DNA from: Flammeovirgaceae bacterium UBA4659
GTDB taxonomy: Bacteria > Bacteroidota > Bacteroidia > Cytophagales > Cyclobacteriaceae
Reading direction: 5' to 3'
DNA length: 7,056 nt
Assembly (NCBI GenBank): GCA_002405445.1
Contig: DHLV01000281.1
Location: forward strand, 1 to 7,056
Both the position numbers and the translations under genes were made by a program. The notes beneath the pieces were generated by a model. That model did no database searches. It saw only the letters and a program-made list of their open reading frames with translations, and had not been told where the DNA came from. Below are positions 1 through 5,748 of this stretch, piece by piece; position 1 is the stretch's first letter, and each line of letters starts with the position of its first letter.

Positions 1-43
1 CCATGTCGTCAATACGCGGGCGCTTGGGAATTATTTTCGGCAT
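1..43 (-). CDS. 5' end of a divergent gene leaving the window (product unknown)
   Basis: Reading leftward from an ATG at 43-41, the frame stays open for 14 codons to the window edge and gives MPKIIPKRPRIDDM. The start is basic and proline-rich, and the gene would diverge from the lipoprotein gene, with about 150 bases between the two start codons. A short basic N-terminus followed by Ile-Asp and Met is seen at the start of ExbD/TolR-type proteins, just before their membrane anchor. That resemblance covers only a few residues, so I do not assign a function. The ORF is too short to prove coding, and the evidence is limited to its position and plausible codons. Confidence 0.35.
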   Translation of the reverse strand, partial: MPKIIPKRPRIDDM

Positions 44-149
44 TTAACGAAGAAATTTCCTTTTTGCGGGCGCAATTTACGGGTTGTCGGGTGATTTAAG
101 GCTATTTGAAAAAATATTTTCATTCGCACGCCCCGACAGCGTTAAACAC

Positions 150-157
150 TATATTTG
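150..157 (+). promoter_or_regulatory. Bacteroidota-type -7 promoter box TATATTTG
   Basis: TATATTTG matches exactly the TAnnTTTG -7 element known for the primary sigma factor of Bacteroidota. It lies 34 bases before the lipoprotein ATG at 192, so transcription would start near 163-166 and leave a leader of roughly 27 bases. The -33 element (consensus TTTG) is weak. The nearest candidate is TTCG at 123-126, with a 23-base spacer. The perfect -7 match and correct placement support the call; the poor upstream box lowers confidence. Confidence 0.5.
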
Positions 158-191
158 TGCATCCACAAAGAAACCAAAACTAACTACTGAT

Positions 192-938
192 ATGCTTAAG
201 AACCTATTATTTGCATCAGCCATAGGCATGTTAACGGCCGGCTGTGGCGGAAATGCTGAAAAACTTCAGTTACAAGTAGATTCTTTGAAAAACGAACTAC
301 AAACCAGCCAGCAATTTGCGCAAACATTGCAGGAAGTTGGCGTTTTGATGGATTCCATCGATGCCAATCGACAGGTACTGCGCGTCAATATGGTGGAGGG
401 CACAACCTATGATGACTACAAAAGCCGCATGCGTGATATTAATAAGTATGTAACAGACACGCAGAGTAAAATAGGTGAATTGGAAAAATCGCTGAAGAAA
501 GCAAAAGGCAACGCCAGCACCTATGCGGCTACTATTAAAAAACTGAAGGCTGACCTCGGAGCAAAAAATGCCGAGATTGCTTCATTAAACGACAAAGTGG
601 AGCAACTGAAAAACGAGAACTCTAACTTGATTACAACTGTGGGCTTACAGGAAGCGGAGTTGTCAGATAAAGAGGCGCAAATTCAAAGCAAACAGCAGGA
701 GTTGGCTTTGATCGAAGCACGCATCCAAGAGTTGATGGTGCAGAGCAAAGTAAACGAGGCGGATTCATACTTTGCACGGGCTGCAGCCGTAGAAGAGGCT
801 GCCAACCGCACCAAACTCGCTCCGCGCAAAAAGAAAGAGACTTACAAAGAAGCGATCGAATTGTACAAGAAGGCTTTGTCGCTGGGCAAGCAAGAAGCAC
901 AAGAAAAGATTACTGCACTGGAAAAGAAGGTGAAATAG
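192..938 (+). CDS. Coiled-coil lipoprotein with TPR-like C-terminus, function unknown
   Basis: The protein has 248 residues. Residues 1-18 form a lipoprotein signal peptide: Lys3, a hydrophobic stretch, then the lipobox LTAGC with Cys18 as the lipidated residue. The frame is open back to a GTG at 84, but the ATG at 192 is chosen because it puts the signal peptide at the very N-terminus and the promoter box at 150-157 upstream. After Cys18 comes Gly-Gly-Asn-Ala-Glu, with no clear run of acidic residues like the surface-export signals described in some Bacteroidota, so a periplasm-facing anchor is more likely (inference). Residues about 22-45 and 85-195 are rich in Leu, Lys, Glu and Gln with heptad-like spacing, which predicts long coiled coils. 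The C-terminal part (about 200-245) has alternating Ala, Tyr and Leu positions resembling one TPR helix pair (EAIELYKKALSLG). The gene is probably monocistronic, with a terminator 22 bases after the stop. I do not recognise a named family; a structural or envelope-organising role is possible but unproven. Confidence 0.87.
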   Translation: MLKNLLFASAIGMLTAGCGGNAEKLQLQVDSLKNELQTSQQFAQTLQEVGVLMDSIDANRQVLRVNMVEGTTYDDYKSRMRDINKYVTDTQSKIGELEKSLKKAKGNASTYAATIKKLKADLGAKNAEIASLNDKVEQLKNENSNLITTVGLQEAELSDKEAQIQSKQQELALIEARIQELMVQSKVNEADSYFARAAAVEEAANRTKLAPRKKKETYKEAIELYKKALSLGKQEAQEKITALEKKVK

Positions 939-960
939 TTCTTTTCAGCATTAAGCATCA

Positions 961-991
961 AAATCCCCCTCAGGCTGAGGGGGATTTTTTT
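961..991 (+). terminator. Rho-independent terminator of the lipoprotein gene
   Basis: There is a perfect 11-bp inverted repeat (AAATCCCCCTC and GAGGGGGATTT) with a 5-base loop AGGCT, followed by a run of seven T (985-991, the first three inside the stem). It starts 22 bases after the lipoprotein stop codon. On the opposite strand the hairpin is followed by only four T, so it could at best weakly stop transcripts arriving from uvrB, which ends 215 bases away. Confidence 0.9.
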
Positions 992-1206
992 ATGAAGGGC
1001 TCATGGTGGAATCCAAGGGATGTAAAAAAATTGCTGAGGTGGCGATTGTGTTTTATTTGGTCAACGATAAAAACCTGACTGTTGGCTGAAAGATCTATAG
1101 CACGGAAAGGCCAAATGGTTTAATGCCGTGTTTCTTACGCGCTTAAATGAATGACTGCAACCTTTCTTGATCAAATTGACCGAGCCAGACAAAAGGCGAA
1201 CAGTAA

Positions 1207-3228
1207 CTATTTTACCTCTATTAGTTTCAGAATTGCCAGGTACTCATCGCGCAAGCGGGCAGCCTCCATAAACTCAAGCTCTTTTGCTGCTTTTTCCATG
1301 CTCTTGCGTGTGCGGTCGGCCATCTTGGTCAGTTCCTCTTTTGATAAAAAGGCTGCCACCGGGTCTGCCGCCAACGATTTATCCTCTTCCTCTATGTAGT
1401 ACTGCTTTACTGATTTTTTAGAGTCGGCCACTTTGGTTTGCCCCAATATTGAGTCTTTAGATTTGAAAATTGTTTTGGGTGTAATGTTGTTCGCCAGGTT
1501 GTAATCCATTTGCACTTTGCGCCTGCGGTTGGTTTCGTCAATCGCCATTTGCATCGATTCAGTGATTTGGTCCGCATACATGATTACCCGCCCGTTTTCG
1601 TTGCGCGCTGCTCTTCCAATAGTCTGTACAAGCGACCGCTGGTTGCGCAAGAAGCCTTCTTTGTCAGCATCTAATATCGCCACCAATGACACCTCGGGTA
1701 AATCCAGGCCTTCACGCAATAAATTCACACCCACTAAAACGTCAAATACACCTAATCGTAATTCGCGCAAAATCTCTACCCTGTCCAGGGTTGAAACCTC
1801 AGAATGAATGTAGCGACATTTTACTGAAGCGCGCTCCAAAAACTTGGTCAACTCCTCGGCCATGCGCTTGGTGAGCGTGGTCACCAATACTCGCTCTTTC
1901 TTTTTTACACGCTCGTCAATTTCTTCCAGTAAGTCATCAATCTGGTTTTTGCTGGGGCGAACGTCAATTTCGGGATCCAATAAGCCGGTAGGCCTGATGA
2001 GCTGCTCAATCACCACGCCTTCGGATTTTCTTAATTCGTACTCCGAAGGAGTGGCGCTCACATAAATTACCTGGTTGACCAACGATTCAAATTCATTGAA
2101 CGTCAGCGGTCGATTGTCCAGCGCAGAAGGCAACCTGAATCCGTAATCAACCAGATTTACCTTGCGCGACCGATCGCCACCCCACATTGCCCGAACCTGA
2201 GGAATCGTTACGTGGCTTTCGTCAATCACTAACAAAAAATCATCAGGGAAGTAGTCGATCAAACAGAAGGGGCGGGCGCCTACGTTTCTCCGGTCAAAGT
2301 ACCTGGAGTAGTTTTCGATGCCGCTGCAATACCCCAGTTCGCGCATCATTTCTAAATCAAACTCCGTTCGTTCCTTCAGTCGTTTGGCTTCCAAAAACTT
2401 TCGCTCTTGCTGAAAACTTTCCACCTGCAGCACCAGGTCATCTTGTATTTCCCGAATGGCCAAATTGAGCAACTCCTTTCCCGTTACGAATAGGTTTGCG
2501 GGGAATATGGTCGCCCTCGTCAGGTCTGAAATTTTTTTGCCTGACAAAGGATCTATTTCCTGGATTGACTCGATTTCATCGCCAAAAAAGTAAATGCATA
2601 AAGCATAATCGGCATAAGCCAAGAATATATCTACCGTATCACCCTTCACGCGAAAGGTGCCACGCTTGAATTCCGCTTCGGTGCGATTGTATAATATATC
2701 GACCAGCGCGAATAGAAGCCGGTTGCGGGGTATCATTTCACCCACTTTGATCTGTATTCGGTTCTTACCAAACTCCTCTGGGTTACCTATACCGTAGATG
2801 CACGAAACAGAAGCTACCACCAGCACATCACGCCTGCCTGTGAGCAGCGAAGAGGTAGCACTCAGCCTCAGCTTCTCAATCTCCTCGTTGATTGACAAGT
2901 CCTTTTCGATGTAAAGATTCGATGCCGGAATATACGCCTCCGGTTGGTAGTAGTCATAGTACGAGATAAAGTATTCTACTGCATTCTCCGGAAAGAACTG
3001 TTTAAATTCACCATAAAGTTGTGCAGCCAGTGTTTTATTGTGGCTCAATACAAGCGTGGGCCTGTTCAAGTTGGCCACCACGTTTGCAATCGTGAAGGTG
3101 TTTCCAGAGCCCGTAACTCCCAAAAGCGTTTGATGCTGCTCGCCTGCCTCCACACCCTTTGTCAGTTGCTCGATTGCTTTCGGCTGGTCGCCTGTGGGTG
3201 CATATTCGCTGGTGAGTTGGAAATTCAT
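1207..3228 (-). CDS. uvrB: UvrABC system protein B (excinuclease ABC subunit B), Walker A lysine replaced by Asn
   Basis: This is UvrB, the DNA-damage-verifying helicase-like subunit of nucleotide excision repair. It is loaded by UvrA and recruits UvrC. The length (673 aa) is normal. Visible landmarks are the N-terminal GDQPKAI (14-19), the Walker A region GVTGSGNTFT (37-46), the beta-hairpin region YYDYYQPEAYIP (90-101), the UvrA-binding domain 2 (about 155-245), the DESH helicase motif (336-339), motifs REGLDLPEVSLV and QTIGRAARN in the C-terminal helicase domain, and a C-terminal UVR motif (AAKELEFMEAARLRDE) that in the family contacts UvrA/UvrC. The start at 3228 gives the canonical N-terminus. 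Oddities: the catalytic Walker A Lys is Asn43 (codon AAC, 3100-3102), and normally conserved positions in domain 2 differ (Leu203 in VDIFPAY, Cys211 where Arg is usual). The gene has no frameshift or internal stop. It is transcribed alone, divergent from a small ORF. Identity is certain; full activity is doubtful if the Asn is real. Confidence 0.97.
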   Translation of the reverse strand: MNFQLTSEYAPTGDQPKAIEQLTKGVEAGEQHQTLLGVTGSGNTFTIANVVANLNRPTLVLSHNKTLAAQLYGEFKQFFPENAVEYFISYYDYYQPEAYIPASNLYIEKDLSINEEIEKLRLSATSSLLTGRRDVLVVASVSCIYGIGNPEEFGKNRIQIKVGEMIPRNRLLFALVDILYNRTEAEFKRGTFRVKGDTVDIFLAYADYALCIYFFGDEIESIQEIDPLSGKKISDLTRATIFPANLFVTGKELLNLAIREIQDDLVLQVESFQQERKFLEAKRLKERTEFDLEMMRELGYCSGIENYSRYFDRRNVGARPFCLIDYFPDDFLLVIDESHVTIPQVRAMWGGDRSRKVNLVDYGFRLPSALDNRPLTFNEFESLVNQVIYVSATPSEYELRKSEGVVIEQLIRPTGLLDPEIDVRPSKNQIDDLLEEIDERVKKKERVLVTTLTKRMAEELTKFLERASVKCRYIHSEVSTLDRVEILRELRLGVFDVLVGVNLLREGLDLPEVSLVAILDADKEGFLRNQRSLVQTIGRAARNENGRVIMYADQITESMQMAIDETNRRRKVQMDYNLANNITPKTIFKSKDSILGQTKVADSKKSVKQYYIEEEDKSLAADPVAAFLSKEELTKMADRTRKSMEKAAKELEFMEAARLRDEYLAILKLIEVK

Positions 3229-3308
3229 TTGGCAATTTAATCAACTCTCGCCATTTGAAAACAGGACTTTCAGTGTTGGATTTTGGCTAACTTAGCCGTT
3301 GATAGAGC

Positions 3309-3539
3309 ATGACGATAGACATACAAATCGCCCGTGTATTGCGTGCGCGAACAAACGCAAGCAATTTGGTAAACGTGGTGGAGGCATTGCATCTTCCGGC
3401 AGCGGAGTTTCAGACGGCCTTTGATGTAGCACTCGAAATGGAAAACAGGAATCTGGCGAAGTTGCTCTACTCAAACGTCAATTCCGTTAAAGTGGTGATA
3501 GAGTTTACACTGCTGGCTGACTCTTACGCGCCCGGGTAA
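3309..3539 (+). CDS. Small hypothetical protein (76 aa)
   Basis: The ATG at 3309 opens a 76-residue frame ending in TAA at 3537-3539. It diverges from uvrB (80 bases between start codons) and converges on aroE, whose stop lies 6 bases beyond its own. The product has no signal peptide, cysteine or clear membrane segment. It reads as mostly amphipathic helix (IDIQIARVLRARTNASNLVN, then LAKLLYSNVNSVKVVIEF). Its codon choice resembles the neighbouring genes, and the opposite-strand frame in the same place gives an implausible Pro/Ser/Cys-rich product, so this frame is the better candidate. No promoter or ribosome-binding site is convincing; a loose TAACTTAG at 3288-3295 lies very close to the ATG. 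I recognise no family and it could be a chance ORF. Confidence 0.55.
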   Translation: MTIDIQIARVLRARTNASNLVNVVEALHLPAAEFQTAFDVALEMENRNLAKLLYSNVNSVKVVIEFTLLADSYAPG

Positions 3540-3545
3540 CCCAAA

Positions 3546-4289
3546 TTAGTTGTTCCAGATAGCCCACGCTTTTTCCGCTTGAATGTGAAGCATCTCGAGC
3601 CCGTTTTTGATATGAGCACCCCGCATCTCAGCCTTTTGCAGGAATACCGTACGTGCCGGGTTGTAAATCAAATCGTAAACGTAGTGTGAACTACCGATCA
3701 AATCAAAGTTGATGGGCGGGTACGCATTGGCGTCAGGGGTCATGCCCAGCGGAGTGGTATTGATGATAAGCGATGCATCTGCCAGCGGCTGGCCATTTCT
3801 TTCCAGTTGCTCGTATGTGTAGTCACCATGTTCTTGCTCGCGCGATACTGTTTTGAAAGGGATCGATAGCCTCCGCAATGCTTGCTGCACTGCTTTAGAC
3901 GAGCCACCTGTACCCAGCACGATTGCATGTGGATGATCAATTTTTGGAAACCATTTGGCAAGCGTTTCATAAAATGCATCGCTGTCGGTGTTGTAACCTA
4001 CCAATTTTCCATTTTGAATTTTGATCACGTTGACGGCACCAATATTCTTTGCATTGGTGTCAACATCTGTGAGAAACTTCATCACCTGTTCTTTGTACGG
4101 AATGGTTACGTTTAAACCACATAGCTCAGGGTTTTCAGTCAATAATTTTTTCAGCTCTTCTACCGTTCGCAATGGATACAAATCATACCGGTAATCGCGC
4201 AGGCCTTCACGAAAAAATTTCTCATCGAAGTAGGATTTCGAAAATGAATGAGATACCGTATATCCGATTAAACCAAATTTCTTTTCCAT
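3546..4289 (-). CDS. aroE: Shikimate dehydrogenase (NADP+)
   Basis: It reduces 3-dehydroshikimate to shikimate with NADPH, the fourth step of the cytoplasmic shikimate pathway to chorismate and aromatic amino acids. The 247-residue protein is somewhat shorter than E. coli AroE (272 aa). The shikimate-binding serines lie in GYTVSHSFSKSYF (Ser13 and Ser15). NVTIPYKE carries the catalytic Lys66, GAVNVI has Asn87, and YNTDSDAF carries the catalytic Asp102. The Rossmann nucleotide loop is GTGGSSKAV (126-134), a variant of the usual GAGGA. NTTPLGM is at 177-183, and the C-terminal NGLEMLHIQAEKAW contains the conserved substrate-contacting Gln. The usual NRT cofactor motif is Ser-Arg (149-150), keeping the Arg expected to bind the NADP phosphate. 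The ATG at 4289 is chosen: an ORF extension to 4451 would overlap the dedA-like gene by about 150 bases and precedes the conserved FGLIGY start. It is the last visible gene of the operon, 8 bases after the DedA stop. Confidence 0.96.
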   Translation of the reverse strand: MEKKFGLIGYTVSHSFSKSYFDEKFFREGLRDYRYDLYPLRTVEELKKLLTENPELCGLNVTIPYKEQVMKFLTDVDTNAKNIGAVNVIKIQNGKLVGYNTDSDAFYETLAKWFPKIDHPHAIVLGTGGSSKAVQQALRRLSIPFKTVSREQEHGDYTYEQLERNGQPLADASLIINTTPLGMTPDANAYPPINFDLIGSSHYVYDLIYNPARTVFLQKAEMRGAHIKNGLEMLHIQAEKAWAIWNN

Positions 4290-4297
4290 AAGATTTG

Positions 4298-4942
4298 TTA
4301 GGGTGTGCTTTTCTTTTTTCGTTTGACCAAACCGGCAAACATCGGCAGCACTGATATAAAGATGATTGCAATGATTACTTTTTCGAAATTGTTTTTGATA
4401 ATCGGGATATTGCCGAACGAGTAGCCCATTAAAGTGAGCCCAACTACCCATAAGATGGCACCGGTGATGCAGTTGAGAATATAACGCTGATAGTGCATGC
4501 TGCAGGCACCTGCAACAAATGGAGCAATGGTTCGCACGATGGGCACAAAGCGCGCCATAATAATGGTTTTGGCGCCATGGCGTTGGTAGAAGGCCTCCGT
4601 CCTTGTCACGTACTCACGTTTAAAAAATAAAATACGTTCCCTGCTCTTTACAAAGTTGCCCGCATAGCGCCCTACAAAGTAGTTGACATTGTCACCCAAT
4701 AGTGCAGCGACAACCAGCAAAGGCAAGATAAAGTAAACATTTAAAGTTGAATCGGGCAAAGCAGCGATGGCGCCAGCGGCAAAAAGCAACGAATCGCCCG
4801 GAAGGAACGGCATCACAATTAAACCCGTTTCAGTGAACACAATCATGAAAAGGATGACATACGTGAGTGTTCCGTATTCGTTGACAATCGCAACCAAGTG
4901 CTGATCCAAATGAAGAACAAGATCAATCAGGTAGTCGATCAT
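4298..4942 (-). CDS. DedA family integral membrane protein (SNARE-associated/VTT domain)
   Basis: This is a 214-residue inner-membrane protein of the DedA family (VTT domain). Members have been linked to undecaprenyl-phosphate (lipid carrier) flipping, membrane-potential maintenance and drug or pH tolerance. Motifs seen are FTE followed by PFLPGDSLLFAAG (Glu38 and Asp50), then GDNVNYFVGRYAG, then ARFVPIVRTIAPFVAGA with Arg131 and Arg137. These acidic and arginine positions correspond to the residues known to be essential in E. coli YqjA/YghB. Hydrophobic segments lie near 26-45, 51-63, 70-84, 138-150, 156-173 and 184-202, and the tail is basic (KRKKKS). I start at the ATG at 4942, 2 bases after the comA stop; a TTG two codons earlier overlaps that stop and is less likely. 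It lies between comA and aroE in a tight operon. The substrate is inferred from the family only; nothing here proves lipid-carrier transport. Confidence 0.94.
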   Translation of the reverse strand: MIDYLIDLVLHLDQHLVAIVNEYGTLTYVILFMIVFTETGLIVMPFLPGDSLLFAAGAIAALPDSTLNVYFILPLLVVAALLGDNVNYFVGRYAGNFVKSRERILFFKREYVTRTEAFYQRHGAKTIIMARFVPIVRTIAPFVAGACSMHYQRYILNCITGAILWVVGLTLMGYSFGNIPIIKNNFEKVIIAIIFISVLPMFAGLVKRKKKSTP

Positions 4943-4944
4943 TT

Positions 4945-5748
4945 TCAATCAGCGTGAAATGGGGGAGCGGTGTTGTCTTTTTTTCTTTCCAGACCGAGAA
5001 AGTGCAAGAACGTGTCACCGCGCAAGCCCAAACGAATGGTTTCCAGTGGAATTACTTCATTTGGGGCGATATTTCCCAAGTTCACGTTGGCTCCCAATAA
5101 TTTGATGAACCACACCTGTTGTGCTTTTTGGGGGGCTTCCCAAATGATCTTCACAAATGGGATTTTAGTTAAAATCTCCTGAACGAGGCCAGAGCGCACT
5201 TCACCCGATGAACGGAATAGACCAACGTTGCCTCCTTCTCGGGCTTCACCAATCACCTTCCATGCGCCAGCATCTAACTCTTTTTGCATCAAATCAATCC
5301 ACAAATATGGCGGGATGATCTTGTCAGCATCTTTGGATCCAACCTCCGATAGTACGGTTACTTGGGCAGACAACTTGTTGATGTAGTCAAGTTTTTTATC
5401 GTGGTCTAAGTCAATTGAACCATCTGATACTTCGGCAAACGACATATCGTATTTGTCCAAAACTTTTCGATAGTCATCAAATTGATCGCGGATGATGAAA
5501 GCCTCAAACAGCGTACCGCCAAAGTAACAGGGCACGCCTGCATCTTTGTATACCTTTATTTTCTCTTTCAAATTGGGAGTAACGTACGAGGTGGCCCAGC
5601 CCAGTTTCACAATATCAACGTGGTCAGCGGCAATGCTCATAAAGTCCTCCGCTTCGCGCACACTCAGTCCTTTATCCATAGCCATCGTAAAGCCCATTTG
5701 CCTGGGCTTTTTGGTGCGCTCAGGCAAGTTTTTAAGATTGTAGTTCAT
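4945..5748 (-). CDS. comA: Phosphosulfolactate synthase (ComA family)
   Basis: This 267-residue protein belongs to the (2R)-phospho-3-sulfolactate synthase family, which adds sulfite to phosphoenolpyruvate. In methanogens this is step one of coenzyme M synthesis; the symbol is unrelated to competence ComA. The TIM-barrel signature stretches are all present: MGFTMAMDKGLSVREAEDF (18-36), DIVKLGWATSYV (45-56), GVPCYFGGTLFEAF (71-84), FAEVSDGSI (104-112), VLSEVGSK (132-139) and GEAREGGNVGLF (167-178). Length matches the family (about 250-270 aa). The start ATG at 5748 overlaps the TPR stop by one base (TGATG), which implies coupled translation. The dedA-like gene follows after 2 bases. No comB, comC, comD or comE homologue is visible, so a coenzyme M pathway is unlikely. 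Bacterial and plant relatives (B. subtilis YitD, Arabidopsis HSA32) have other or unclear roles. In Bacteroidota a link to sulfonate or sulfonolipid precursors is conceivable but is inference. The family is sure; the reaction in this organism is not. Confidence 0.94.
   Translation of the reverse strand: MNYNLKNLPERTKKPRQMGFTMAMDKGLSVREAEDFMSIAADHVDIVKLGWATSYVTPNLKEKIKVYKDAGVPCYFGGTLFEAFIIRDQFDDYRKVLDKYDMSFAEVSDGSIDLDHDKKLDYINKLSAQVTVLSEVGSKDADKIIPPYLWIDLMQKELDAGAWKVIGEAREGGNVGLFRSSGEVRSGLVQEILTKIPFVKIIWEAPQKAQQVWFIKLLGANVNLGNIAPNEVIPLETIRLGLRGDTFLHFLGLERKKDNTAPPFHAD

Noticed and set aside
84..191. GTG start at 84 adding 36 residues to the lipoprotein
   Set aside because: The extension would bury the signal peptide inside the protein and run across the promoter box at 150-157. 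The ATG at 192 gives a clean lipoprotein signal.
992..1206. Stretch without genes between the lipoprotein terminator and uvrB
   Set aside because: I looked for small ORFs, hairpins and repeats. A 5-bp CACGG/CCGTG pair with a 20-base loop and no T-run is too weak for a terminator, and the A-run at 1024-1030 (a T-run for uvrB transcripts) has no stem before it. The only ORF starting here runs antisense into uvrB.
1517..2468. Plus-strand ORFs opposite uvrB
   Set aside because: They are antisense shadows with Ser/Arg/Pro-rich, low-plausibility products and no start signals. The uvrB frame explains the sequence fully.
3232..3239. TAAATTGC (minus strand) as a promoter box for uvrB, also seen at 72-79 before the left-edge gene
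   Set aside because: It has two mismatches to the consensus and lies 3 bases from the uvrB ATG, leaving no room for a leader. The recurrence is probably chance in AT-rich sequence.
3288..3295. TAACTTAG as a -7 box for the small ORF
   Set aside because: It has one mismatch to TAnnTTTG, no well-spaced -33 element, and lies only 13 bases before the ATG.
4290..4451. Upstream ATG (4451) extending AroE by 54 residues
   Set aside because: It would overlap the DedA coding region in another frame, and the family N-terminus starts at the FGLIGY stretch just after 4289.
4943..4948. TTG start for the DedA gene two codons earlier
   Set aside because: It overlaps the comA stop codon. The ATG at 4942 is 2 bases past the stop and is the stronger start codon.
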